Shown piece after piece: positions 56,561-64,000 of a DNA stretch of 64,000 nucleotides. Within the stretch, counting starts at the first letter, position 1. The number at the start of each line of letters is the position of its first letter. The translations under genes were made by a program, and so were the position numbers. The DNA is from Treponema pallidum subsp. pallidum str. Nichols (lineage in GTDB: Bacteria > Spirochaetota > Spirochaetia > Treponematales > Treponemataceae): assembly GCF_000410535.2 (NCBI RefSeq), contig NC_021490.2:468501-532500 (forward strand), in the 5' to 3' direction. Below the pieces are notes generated by a model that saw only the letters and a list, made by a program, of their open reading frames with translations, was not told the DNA's origin and did no database searches.

Positions 56561-56590
56561 TTGACAAAGCCGTGGGTTCGCGCGTACAGT
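56561..56590 (+). promoter_or_regulatory. Promoter for tRNA pair
   Basis: TTGACA at 56561-56566, an 18-nt spacer and TACAGT at 56585-56590. The expected start near 56597 is 12 nt before tRNA-Thr. Confidence 0.6.
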
Positions 56591-56608
56591 CCGGGGCGCG
56601 TAGTCATC

Positions 56609-56683
56609 GCCAACTTAGCTCAGTCGGTCTAGAGCGCGTGATTTGTAATCTCGAGGTCTAGGGTTCGAATCCCTAAGTTGGCT
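56609..56683 (+). tRNA. tRNA-Thr (anticodon TGT)
   Basis: Cloverleaf with acceptor GCCAACT/AGTTGGC, D stem GCTC/GAGC, T arm GGGTTCGAATCCC and anticodon loop TTTGTAA (anticodon TGT, reading ACA). The anticodon stem CGTGA/TCTCG contains one T-T mismatch. CCA is not encoded. Confidence 0.95.
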
Positions 56684-56692
56684 TGTTCGTTT

Positions 56693-56774
56693 GGGGAGTT
56701 TCCCGAGTGGTCAAAGGGAGCAGACTGTAAATCTGTTGGCGTTGTCTTCCAAGGTTCGAATCCTTGACTCCCCA
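56693..56774 (+). tRNA. tRNA-Tyr (anticodon GTA)
   Basis: Class II tRNA with a long variable arm. Acceptor GGGGAGT/ACTCCCC, anticodon loop CTGTAAA (GTA), T arm AAGGTTCGAATCCTT. It lies 10 nt after tRNA-Thr, so they share a transcript. CCA is not encoded. Confidence 0.96.
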
Positions 56775-56819
56775 CTTTCGTCTTCCGTTTGCTTTTGGGT
56801 AGTGTCTGACTTGTCTTTC

Positions 56820-56845
56820 CCTGGCGTTTCGTTCCAGGCGTTTTT
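56820..56845 (+). terminator. Possible intrinsic terminator after tRNA pair
   Basis: CCTGG ... CCAGG hairpin with a 9-nt loop followed by CGTTTTT. The stem is short (5 bp), so confidence is modest. Confidence 0.4.
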
Positions 56846-56943
56846 GCTAGCTGCTGTGCCTCTTGTCACTTTCTTGAGTGCAGGATGTTCTTTTCGTGCG
56901 CGTGCGCGCGGTGCGGAAGGATTTCAGTGGCGGAGGAGGGGAC

Positions 56944-57912
56944 GTGCGTGTGCACTTCTGGGGGGTGCGGGGGTCTGTGCCTACTCCTGTGACACCTCGA
57001 CAGGTCCAGTCAAAGATAGCGGCTGTCGTTCAGCGCATAAGTGCAAAGGATGTCAGGAATCAGAGATCCAAGGAGCGTTTTATTTCTGATCTGCCTGCCT
57101 GGCTCTTTGGGACTACGGGTGGGAATACTACGTGCGTGGAGATGGAGACTGATTGCGGGGAAACCCTCATCTTTGACGCAGGGACAGGCATTCGTGATCT
57201 GGGTATCGATCTTATGAGCCGTCCAGGCTACAGGGCGCAGGGGCATGTATACCACCTCCTGTTTACGCATTTTCATTGGGATCACATCCAGGGGCTACCC
57301 TTTTTCAATCCTGCCTTTGATCCTCGTAATACCATTATCGTCTATAGCACTCGCAAGAAAATGAAGGAATTCCTTGAAGATCAGATGAGGTATCCTTACT
57401 TTCCAATATCTATGTTTGGACGCGACGGTTTTAACGCAAAGTTTGAATTTCGCCTGATAGGTAACCATGAGGAGTGCTTTGCTATTGGGAAGACGAAGAT
57501 AACTTGGAACCGGGTGCGTCATCCAGGCGGATGTGTATCGTATGCGGTGAGCGAGGCTGGTGGGAAGAAGGTGATTTTTTCTACCGACACCGAGTTACGG
57601 CAGAAGGATTTTGATAGAAGTGAGCGTAATGTCTGCTTTTACGATGCCGCAAGTCTGCTCATAATTGATTCGCAGTACACCATGACTGAATCCATCAAAA
57701 AAGAAGGGTGGGGCCACTCCACGTTCTCTATAGTGGTTGATTTTGCAGTAAGTTGGGGGGTGAGAAGACTGGCGCTGTTCCACCATGAACCTACGTATGA
57801 TGATAAAAAGTTGTTTAGCATTTTGCAGAATGCCTGCTGGTATCGCAAGTACGTTGGTGCGCACGATCTTGAAATACTGCTCGCACAGGAAGGAAAGGAT
57901 ATCTTTGTATGA
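56944..57912 (+). CDS. MBL-fold metallo-hydrolase
   Basis: 322 aa from GTG 56944, placed after GGAGGAGGGGAC; it gives the family N-terminus VHFWGVRGSVPTP. The beta-lactamase-fold metal site is visible: HFHWDH near 105, HPGG near 192, a downstream Asp (STDTEL near 218) and C-terminal HHEP near 280. The subfamily contains phosphodiesterases (class II cyclic nucleotide PDE-like) and RNase Z-like enzymes, and the substrate cannot be decided. The gene is followed by an overlapping small ORF and mltG-dnaG-rpoD. Confidence 0.88.
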   Translation: MRVHFWGVRGSVPTPVTPRQVQSKIAAVVQRISAKDVRNQRSKERFISDLPAWLFGTTGGNTTCVEMETDCGETLIFDAGTGIRDLGIDLMSRPGYRAQGHVYHLLFTHFHWDHIQGLPFFNPAFDPRNTIIVYSTRKKMKEFLEDQMRYPYFPISMFGRDGFNAKFEFRLIGNHEECFAIGKTKITWNRVRHPGGCVSYAVSEAGGKKVIFSTDTELRQKDFDRSERNVCFYDAASLLIIDSQYTMTESIKKEGWGHSTFSIVVDFAVSWGVRRLALFHHEPTYDDKKLFSILQNACWYRKYVGAHDLEILLAQEGKDIFV

Positions 57913-58097
57913 GTGAGGAGGAGCGCATGTATAGCTTTAGCGGTGAAGAAATCAAGGAACTCGCGCTTCTGTTTCGTCGGTGTGGGCAGACATTGGCGCC
58001 GGCGCTGCGCCGTCTTGCGCTGTTTGTCGATCGCACTGTTTGTCGCCATATGACGGTTGAGGAGGCTGAGGATTTTTTCGGTAGTGCAGAGCGCTAG
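57909..58097 (+). CDS. Small hypothetical protein
   Basis: 62 aa, no recognised family. The ATG overlaps the MBL gene stop (ATGA), and an alternative ATG at 57927 follows GAGGAGGAGCGC. The sequence is helical and amphipathic with a hydrophobic central stretch (ELALLFRRCGQTLAPALRRLALF) and no signal peptide. Coupling to neighbours and a good ribosome-binding sequence suggest a real gene, but short length limits certainty. Confidence 0.55.
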   Translation: MSEEERMYSFSGEEIKELALLFRRCGQTLAPALRRLALFVDRTVCRHMTVEEAEDFFGSAER

Positions 58098-58103
58098 GCA
58101 GTC

Positions 58104-59159
58104 GTGAGTATCCGGACCTTTTCTTTTACTCCCAGCGTTCGGCTGAGGCGCATTGTTCTCTGGGGCAGTTTGTTCTGTGCGGGTGTTCTTTGTCTGCTGT
58201 GTCTGTGTCTTTTAGTTGGCCTTGCCCCGGTGCGTCCTTTTGTGAAAAAGGAGCATATGTTCACTGTGCAGTCCGGTGTGGGCGCGCGGAAGGTCATTCA
58301 CGAACTGAGGAACGCACGGCTCATTCGATCCGAGTGGGCTGCGCGGTTGTACGTGTTCGCGCGCGCGCTTAATTTTAAGGCGGGTAGCTACGCAGTTTCT
58401 CCTGCAATGAGTGCGGTGCGCATTTTAACTATGCTCGACGATGTCGAACAACAACGCTTTATCAAGGTCACCGTCCCCGAGGGACTGACGGTAAAGAAAA
58501 TTGCTGCACTGTTGCAAGACGCTACAGTGGTAAGTGCAGCGGCGTTTGTGGAAGCTTGCACGAGCGCTGCATTGCGAACGCGCTATAAGATCCCTGCTCC
58601 TTCAGTGGAGGGTTTTCTCTATCCTGATACGTATTTTTTTAGTTACCAGGAACGCGCGGCCAATGTGGTGGGAACCATGATCGAAAACTTTCTGGCCAAG
58701 ACTAGCCAGTTGCCGTCGTTTCCTGGTGATCCGGTTGCGCGATTTAAAACCGTCATACTCGCTTCAATCGTGGAACGCGAGTACCGCGTGGCTTCTGAGG
58801 CAGCACGCATCGCAGGTGTTTTTTATAACCGGATGAAGGTAAACATGGGACTGCAATCTTGCGCGACAGTCGAATATGTCATTACTGAAATTGAGGGGAA
58901 AGCGCACCCCGAGCGCTTGTTCTTTAAAGACCTTGAAATAGACAGTCCATTTAATACGTACAAATGTGCTGGGCTGCCCCCAGCTCCTATCTCAAATCCT
59001 GGGCTCACCGCGTTGAATGCTGCGCTGCATCCTGAAGTGCATGACTTTTTCTATTTTAGGCTCACCGATCCGCAGGCGGGCACGCACACGTTCACCAAGA
59101 CGTTGGACGAGCATGATCAAGCTGGGCTCATGCTGCTAAAGAAAAATACGGGAATGTAG
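58104..59159 (+). CDS. mltG: Endolytic transglycosylase MltG
   Basis: 351 aa, YceG family, cleaves nascent peptidoglycan strands at the inner membrane. GTG start at 58104. One membrane helix (residues 15-43) precedes the LysM-like and catalytic regions. The active-site Glu is in LASIVEREYR near 223, followed by GVFYNRMKVNMGLQSCATVEY near 238-258. The widely conserved Asp in QSDPTV is Cys here. Its presence indicates peptidoglycan synthesis in this organism. Confidence 0.92.
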   Translation: MSIRTFSFTPSVRLRRIVLWGSLFCAGVLCLLCLCLLVGLAPVRPFVKKEHMFTVQSGVGARKVIHELRNARLIRSEWAARLYVFARALNFKAGSYAVSPAMSAVRILTMLDDVEQQRFIKVTVPEGLTVKKIAALLQDATVVSAAAFVEACTSAALRTRYKIPAPSVEGFLYPDTYFFSYQERAANVVGTMIENFLAKTSQLPSFPGDPVARFKTVILASIVEREYRVASEAARIAGVFYNRMKVNMGLQSCATVEYVITEIEGKAHPERLFFKDLEIDSPFNTYKCAGLPPAPISNPGLTALNAALHPEVHDFFYFRLTDPQAGTHTFTKTLDEHDQAGLMLLKKNTGM

Positions 59160-59162
59160 GCA

Positions 59163-60980
59163 GTGGCTCGGATTTCTGCGCACGTTATTGATGCGATTGC
59201 TGATCGTGTGGATTTGGTTTCGCTGGTGGGAAATTACACGCATCTGGAGCGGCGTGGGGATGACTGGTGGGGTCGCTGTCCATTTCATCATGAGCGTACG
59301 CCTTCGTTTCATGTGGTGCCGGATAAAAAGATGTACTATTGCTTTGGGTGTGGGGTTGGTGGATCCACTATTAAGTTTTTTATGGAAATCGAGAAAATTG
59401 ATTTCCACGAAGCGGCAGTGCGTCTTGCAAAGCGTGCAGGAATCGAGATGTCCTTTGAGGACGGGGTGCACGCTCCTTCTGCTCATGCTTCCTTTACAAT
59501 GCAGCTGTGTGAAGTGTATCAGCGCATTGCAGAGACGTTCCATCACGTACTTATGCACACCGCGCAAGGAGCGCGTGCGCGCGCGTACCTAGCCTCGCGC
59601 AAGGTAACGGATGATTCAATACGCACCTTTAAGCTCGGGTACGCTCCGCCGGATCCGGTATGGTTGTTTCAATTTTTAAGGCACAAGGGATACTCCCCCG
59701 AGTTTCTGGCCCGTTCTGGGTTGTTTGCAAAAAAAAGCGAGCGTATCGCCGTTTTTTCAGATCGGATCATGTATCCGATTGCCGACCGCTACGGTCAGGT
59801 TATCGCATTCGGAGCGCGCGCCTTGGGGACTGCACCTGCAAAGTATTTGAACACGGCAGATATGCCACAGTATAAAAAGGGTGAGCACTTGTTTGCGTTT
59901 CACTGTGCTCTTTCTCAGATGAGAAAGACGCGCGCGGCGATTATATGTGAAGGATACATGGATGTTATCGCGTTTCATCAGGCGCAGTTGACGTATGCTG
60001 TTGCGCCTTTAGGCGCATTGCTGACGAAAAGCCAGGCACGTTTGATGCGTTCGTTTGTCGATCGAATATATATGTGTTTTGATGCCGACGGAGCAGGCAG
60101 AGCGGCAACGTACAAGGCGATTTTGTTGTGTCGTTCCTTGGGTTTTGAGGTACGGATAGTAGAATTGAATGGAGGTACTGATCCTGCAGAATGTGCGTGT
60201 ATAGAAGGAGAGGACGCTTTGAGAAAAAGCGTAGAACGGAGCACTACTGACGCGCAGTATTTGATACGGTGTGCACGCCATGAGCACAGTCACCTTGGTG
60301 CAGATGACACATCACGTGCGGTGTCCTTTTTATTCCCTTATCTGAGTGTCTTGGACTCTGCCATTCAGCGTGAGCAAGTCATGCAGGATATTGCGATGGC
60401 GTTTGGCATTCGCATACAGGCGGTGCACGCAGATTACCTGCGTTATGTGTCCCGTACCACGCAGAAAGGGACAACAGGGAATTGTGTTCTGTCTGTACAG
60501 GGAACAGCGATACAGGTGAAGGAGCCTGCTACGGGAGTACGCACTGCGCAGCTGCGTTTGGTACTAGCGGTGGTAGCAAATCCTGAGTTATTTGAGCTCC
60601 TGCGGGAGAGTGTGTGTGCAGATGACTTTGAAGATCCTATGGCAAAAGAGTTATTCATAATCCTAGAGGAGTGTTATCGTGCAGACACGCGTGCAAGTCC
60701 GCATGTTCTTTCGTGTTGTACAACCGACGAGTTAAGGAAACTCGTGAGCGAGGCAATTGTCTGTGGTGAGTTCTCTTGCAATGCGCCGCAGATTGTGCGT
60801 GACGGTGTTGCGCTCGTGCGTCGTAATAGACTGCTGAAGGAGCGAGAATCGCTCGTAGGGCGGCTGCGCCGATTTGGGGATGCATCTTCGGGTGAGGAGT
60901 GCGGGTCTATGCAGGAGCTTATGATGGAAAAGCAGCGGGTTGATGAGGAGTTAGAAAGGTTGAAAGGGGTGAGGAAATGA
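59163..60980 (+). CDS. dnaG: DNA primase
   Basis: 605 aa. Synthesises RNA primers for replication. The N-terminal CHC2 zinc finger is [12 protein letters not shown] near 39 with YYCFGCG near 60. The RNA polymerase core has a conserved segment near 150-170 ([13 protein letters not shown]). The Toprim motif [12 protein letters not shown] is near 262, and a later GGTDPAE region is near 337. GTG start, 3 nt after the mltG stop; the rpoD ATG overlaps its stop (ATGA). This is a primase-sigma arrangement as in many bacteria, without rpsU. Confidence 0.95.
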   Translation: MARISAHVIDAIADRVDLVSLVGNYTHLERRGDDWWGRCPFHHERTPSFHVVPDKKMYYCFGCGVGGSTIKFFMEIEKIDFHEAAVRLAKRAGIEMSFEDGVHAPSAHASFTMQLCEVYQRIAETFHHVLMHTAQGARARAYLASRKVTDDSIRTFKLGYAPPDPVWLFQFLRHKGYSPEFLARSGLFAKKSERIAVFSDRIMYPIADRYGQVIAFGARALGTAPAKYLNTADMPQYKKGEHLFAFHCALSQMRKTRAAIICEGYMDVIAFHQAQLTYAVAPLGALLTKSQARLMRSFVDRIYMCFDADGAGRAATYKAILLCRSLGFEVRIVELNGGTDPAECACIEGEDALRKSVERSTTDAQYLIRCARHEHSHLGADDTSRAVSFLFPYLSVLDSAIQREQVMQDIAMAFGIRIQAVHADYLRYVSRTTQKGTTGNCVLSVQGTAIQVKEPATGVRTAQLRLVLAVVANPELFELLRESVCADDFEDPMAKELFIILEECYRADTRASPHVLSCCTTDELRKLVSEAIVCGEFSCNAPQIVRDGVALVRRNRLLKERESLVGRLRRFGDASSGEECGSMQELMMEKQRVDEELERLKGVRK

Positions 60981-62812
60981 TGGAGCTGTCACGTACTCCT
61001 GCGGTGATGCGCCTGTTAGAATATGCGAGGGAGAAGAAGGCTATAACGCATGATGAGGTCGAGAACATACTCGCGCACTATGGCGTTGAGACAGAAGAGC
61101 TGCTACATGATGTGCTTGATATGCTTGAGCAGGAGAATATAAAGGTCTTCTCCTCTGAAGAGGAGGAGCTAGAAGACGAAGTCTTTGCAGGGCTGAAAGG
61201 ACCTGCCGCGGACGATGGCGATGGGTCGTTCCCCCTTTCAACTGAGCGCGTGCGTGATAAGCTGTGCGACAGTAGCCGTGGGGCACGGCAGAACTTGCTG
61301 TCAAACGCGCGGAATATTGCACTTGACGATCCGGTGAAACTCTATCTGCGTGATATCGGCCAAGAAAAGTTGCTCACTGCGGAGCAAGAGGTCATGCTTT
61401 CAAAGCGGATGGAAGAGGGCGAAGGCATCATAAAGGACATTATTACCCAGTCTGGGCTCCTTCTTCCTGAGTTTTATCACATTGGGCGCAGTCTTTCTAA
61501 AAAAGCTCTTGCGGTTTTGGATCCTGCAGAAAGCGGACGTACGAGAAAGGAAATCAGCGAGGAGATGGCCGATCGCCGGCGTCTGAAACAGGCATACGGA
61601 GAGGTGCTTCGCTCCTTGTATCCTGAAATGCGTCATTACATGGCAATGAAAAAGCGGCTGGATGAGCGTGGGGAGCCGGTGACGGTTTTGAGTAGTGATG
61701 AAGAAGTGTGTAAGCAGCGCGACAAGTTGCTTTCCTGTTTACAAAAGGTGGACTTGCAATTAGAGGAGATAGATCGCTTTTCTCGAAAATTTTTGGACAC
61801 CGCGCGAAAAATACGGGAATACAAGCGGCGTAAAGATCGCCACGAAAAGCAACTTATGATTGCTGACCTGTGTGACATGCGCAAGATTGGGCGTGGTCTG
61901 GCCGTGCCCCGTCAGCGTGCAAAGTTGGAAGAGACGCTTGGTATGTCTGCAGATTGTATTCAAGAGATCTATACACAGATTCAAAAAGTGACACGCAGGC
62001 TGCGACGCATCGAGTATGACTTTGAAAATACCATCGACGGTATTTTATCCATGGCGCGGGCAATTCACCGGGGTCATGTCATGCTCAAGAAGGCAAAGGA
62101 TAAGCTCATTAATGCTAATCTGCGTTTAGTTGTGTCGATTGCAAAGAAGTACACAAACCGTGGATTGCTTTTTTTTGATCTCGTGCAAGAGGGCAATATT
62201 GGGCTGATTAAGGCGGTAGAAAAGTTTGAATATCGCAAGGGATATAAATTTTCCACGTATGCGACGTGGTGGATTCGCCAGGCAATTACCCGTTCTATTT
62301 CCGATCAGGCGCGCACCATTCGGGTTCCGGTACACATGATAGAGCAGATAAATAAAGTGACGCGTGAGTCTCGGCAGTTGTTGCAAAAGTTTGGGCGTGA
62401 GCCTTCTGATGAAGAAATTGCGCAGCAGCTCTGTTGGACAGTTGAAAAAGTTAAGCAGGTAAAAAGTGTTGCGCGCGAGCCTATCTCTCTTGAAACTCCA
62501 ATTGGAGAGGAGGAGGACTCTTCCTTGGGTGACTTTGTCCCTGACGCTGACGTGGAAAATCCCTCTCGAGTTACAGAAAGAGTCTTGCTTAAAGAGGAAG
62601 TGCGATCTATCCTCTCCGCTCTTCCTGCGAGGGAGCACGAAGTTTTGAGAATGCGTTTTGGTCTCGATGGAGACTACTCTCAAACGTTGGAAGAGGTCGG
62701 TTTGTACTTTGATGTGACGCGTGAGCGTATTCGGCAGATAGAGGCGAAGGCCCTTAAGCGTTTGCGTCATCCACGACACAGCAGAAGATTGAAGGATTTC
62801 CTTGACAGTTAG
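60977..62812 (+). CDS. rpoD: Primary sigma factor
   Basis: 611 aa sigma-70 housekeeping factor. ATG overlaps the dnaG stop. Region 1.1 is followed by region 1.2 ([16 protein letters not shown] near 115), region 2 ([12 protein letters not shown], then [13 protein letters not shown] near 425), region 3 ([11 protein letters not shown]) and region 4 ([15 protein letters not shown], then [18 protein letters not shown]). The extended -10 sites in this window fit such a sigma factor with intact region 3. Confidence 0.96.
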   Translation: MMELSRTPAVMRLLEYAREKKAITHDEVENILAHYGVETEELLHDVLDMLEQENIKVFSSEEEELEDEVFAGLKGPAADDGDGSFPLSTERVRDKLCDSSRGARQNLLSNARNIALDDPVKLYLRDIGQEKLLTAEQEVMLSKRMEEGEGIIKDIITQSGLLLPEFYHIGRSLSKKALAVLDPAESGRTRKEISEEMADRRRLKQAYGEVLRSLYPEMRHYMAMKKRLDERGEPVTVLSSDEEVCKQRDKLLSCLQKVDLQLEEIDRFSRKFLDTARKIREYKRRKDRHEKQLMIADLCDMRKIGRGLAVPRQRAKLEETLGMSADCIQEIYTQIQKVTRRLRRIEYDFENTIDGILSMARAIHRGHVMLKKAKDKLINANLRLVVSIAKKYTNRGLLFFDLVQEGNIGLIKAVEKFEYRKGYKFSTYATWWIRQAITRSISDQARTIRVPVHMIEQINKVTRESRQLLQKFGREPSDEEIAQQLCWTVEKVKQVKSVAREPISLETPIGEEEDSSLGDFVPDADVENPSRVTERVLLKEEVRSILSALPAREHEVLRMRFGLDGDYSQTLEEVGLYFDVTRERIRQIEAKALKRLRHPRHSRRLKDFLDS

Positions 62813-62821
62813 GGGTATGTT

Positions 62822-63643
62822 ATGGTTCCTGCAAATGTTTTCGAGAACTTACGGGCACTGCAGGTGGTGCTTGCGCAGAAGAATCGCTTGGAAACCGAGA
62901 TTGCAGAGGCGCCGAAGTTCTTAGTCGCTCAGGAAGAGTTGCTAACGCGTTGTAAAGAAAGTTTTATTGAAAAGAATGTCGAATACGAATCTGTGCGCGA
63001 AGAAGTTGCCCGTCTGACCACCGAGTTGTGCAAGGCAGAGAAGCGGCGTGAGGATGCGGAAGTTGCGATGGACAACATTAGCACGCAGCGGGAGTACGAT
63101 GCGCTCGATAGGGAGATTCAGGAGGCGAAGCGGCAGGAGGTTGCATTGCGCTCCGAGGTAGCGCGCTCGGATGTAGCTTATAAGCGTTTGGCAGAAGAAA
63201 TTAAGCTTGATCAAGAAGACATTGTGCAGCAGGAGAGGGAGCTTACGGAGAACAAGGCTCGCGTCGACGCAGAGGTGCGTGGTAAAAGGGAGCAGGTGTT
63301 GCGTTTACAGGAGGAAGAGCGGCGTCTTTCTCCAGATCTTGACCGGGATGTACTCTTTAAGTTTGAGCGTATTATCAAAAGTAAGCAGGGCGTGGGTATC
63401 GTACCCGTGCGGGGGAACGTGTGTGCAGGGTGCCACATGATTTTGCCCGCGCAGTTTTCAACCGGCGTACGTGAAGGGAACAGTATCGTGTACTGCCCCT
63501 ATTGCAGTCGGATTCTTTACTATGAGGAGACAGATGAGCCTGAGATGACCTTCTTTGATGAAGAGGACCTGGGCAGTCTGTCGGACCTTGTCTATCCAGA
63601 AGAATCTGGAGGATTTGGGGGAGGTGACCGGGAAGAGATATAG
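62822..63643 (+). CDS. Coiled-coil C4 zinc-ribbon protein
   Basis: 273 aa. A long antiparallel coiled coil (about residues 1-185, with EVALRSEVARSDVAYKRLAE) is followed by a zinc ribbon with two pairs: CAGC near 203 and CPYC near 226. An acidic, Gly-rich tail ends the protein. This fits the DUF164/zf-RING_7 family; the chlamydial member CT398 has been linked to sigma-54 and secretion. Position next to rpoD may be incidental. It ends just before RNase P RNA. Confidence 0.85.
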   Translation: MVPANVFENLRALQVVLAQKNRLETEIAEAPKFLVAQEELLTRCKESFIEKNVEYESVREEVARLTTELCKAEKRREDAEVAMDNISTQREYDALDREIQEAKRQEVALRSEVARSDVAYKRLAEEIKLDQEDIVQQERELTENKARVDAEVRGKREQVLRLQEEERRLSPDLDRDVLFKFERIIKSKQGVGIVPVRGNVCAGCHMILPAQFSTGVREGNSIVYCPYCSRILYYEETDEPEMTFFDEEDLGSLSDLVYPEESGGFGGGDREEI

Positions 63644-63649
63644 AGAGGT

Positions 63650-63658
63650 TGGTAAATG
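63650..63658 (+). promoter_or_regulatory. rnpB: Extended -10 element for RNase P RNA
   Basis: TGGTAAATG, an extended -10-like sequence, ends 7 nt before the RNase P RNA 5' end inferred from pairing at 63666. No clear -35 is present. Confidence 0.45.
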
Positions 63659-63665
63659 GGGTGAC

Positions 63666-64000
63666 AGAGAACTGCAGATAGTCGCTGCGGGTTTCTCGCA
63701 GAGGAAAGTCCGGACTCCTTCGGAAATGATGCTAGTTAATTACTAGGCAGCGGCTCTCTGCAGTGCCGCTGACAGCAAGCGCCACAGAAAATATACCGCC
63801 TTTGGGTAAGGGTGAAAGGGCGAGGTAAGAGCTCACCGCGTTTTGGCGACAAAACGGCACGGCAAGCCTCATCAGGAGCAAGATCGAGCAGCAAAGGATA
63901 TTCCGATCCTGTTTTGCGGGTTGATTGCATAAATTTATATAGCGATATATAAAGTGAGACAGATGATTATCCTTGACAGAATCCGGCTTACCAGTTCTCT
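63666..64000 (+). ncRNA. rnpB: RNase P RNA (type A), reaching window end
   Basis: Catalytic RNA removing 5' leaders from tRNA precursors. Universally conserved elements are clear: GAGGAAAGTCCGGACT near 63700, ACAGAAAATATACCGCC near 63784, AGGTAAGAGCTCACCG near 63823, and ACAGAATCCGGCTTA near the 3' end. Helix P1 pairs AGAGAACT (63666-63673) with AGTTCTCT (63993-64000), so the RNA is complete or misses only a few bases at the window edge. Length is about 335 nt. Confidence 0.94.

Noticed and set aside
56691-57089. 132-codon ORF covering tRNA-Tyr and the start of the MBL gene
   Set aside because: It crosses a tRNA gene and reads through the MBL gene in another frame.

Overview
The window looks like a chromosomal segment of Treponema pallidum or a very close relative. 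Several products are recognisable as syphilis-spirochaete proteins: a Tp0453-like concealed outer-membrane lipoprotein, a Tp0462-like lipoprotein, a p83/100 antigen homologue, a Tp0483-like fibronectin-binding-protein homologue, and a TPR protein with 24-bp repeats like Tp0470. The density is also typical: short gaps, many ATGA stop/start overlaps, frequent GTG and TTG starts, and G/C homopolymers. No insertion sequence, prophage or CRISPR array is visible. Locus names are recalled from memory and were not checked.

Layout. 1-16.4 kb (+): NAD kinase, recN, a spirochaete hypothetical, a LysM/LytM protein, a DJ-1 family protein, ispG, TPR proteins, uracil phosphoribosyltransferase, EF-G, a decayed purine-permease remnant, ileS, the Tp0453-like lipoprotein and a zinc-ribbon membrane protein. 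16.4-19.5 kb (-): lipoprotein, exported protein and a degenerate receiver/PilZ-like protein. 19.6-25.3 kb (+): exported protein, scpB, an RluB-type pseudouridine synthase, a TPR protein, an XRE regulator ending in a C10 tract, and a Cys-rich lipoprotein. 25.4-31.3 kb (-): hypothetical, lipoprotein and trmB, then two TPR proteins, one carrying 17 copies of a 24-bp repeat. 31.4-32.7 kb (+): membrane TPR protein with an Mrr-like C-terminus. 32.8-42.6 kb (-): uvrC, a membrane protein, yebC, pgi, ackA, pgl, zwf, and a small beta-barrel protein with a G9 tract in its leader. 42.8-45.5 kb (+): a paired TIGR03546/TIGR03545-like operon. 45.6-54.0 kb (-): a beta-propeller protein followed by a translationally coupled set of p83/100 antigen, adenylate cyclase, FecR/Fn3-like protein and Fn3/barrel protein. 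54.3-64 kb (+): chemoreceptor, tRNA-Thr and tRNA-Tyr, MBL hydrolase, a small ORF, mltG, dnaG, rpoD, a zinc-ribbon coiled-coil protein and RNase P RNA reaching the window end.

How the genes work together. Housekeeping functions (replication, repair, translation, pentose phosphate and acetate metabolism) are interleaved with cell-envelope genes. pgi, pgl and zwf lie close together and supply glucose-6-phosphate oxidation; ackA gives ATP from acetyl phosphate. The envelope genes (lipoproteins, TPR proteins, beta-barrels, Fn3 domains, a possible amidase activator and MltG) form the less understood part. The four-gene adenylate cyclase operon, the TIGR03545/03546 pair and the TPR/repeat cluster are the best candidates for poorly described systems.
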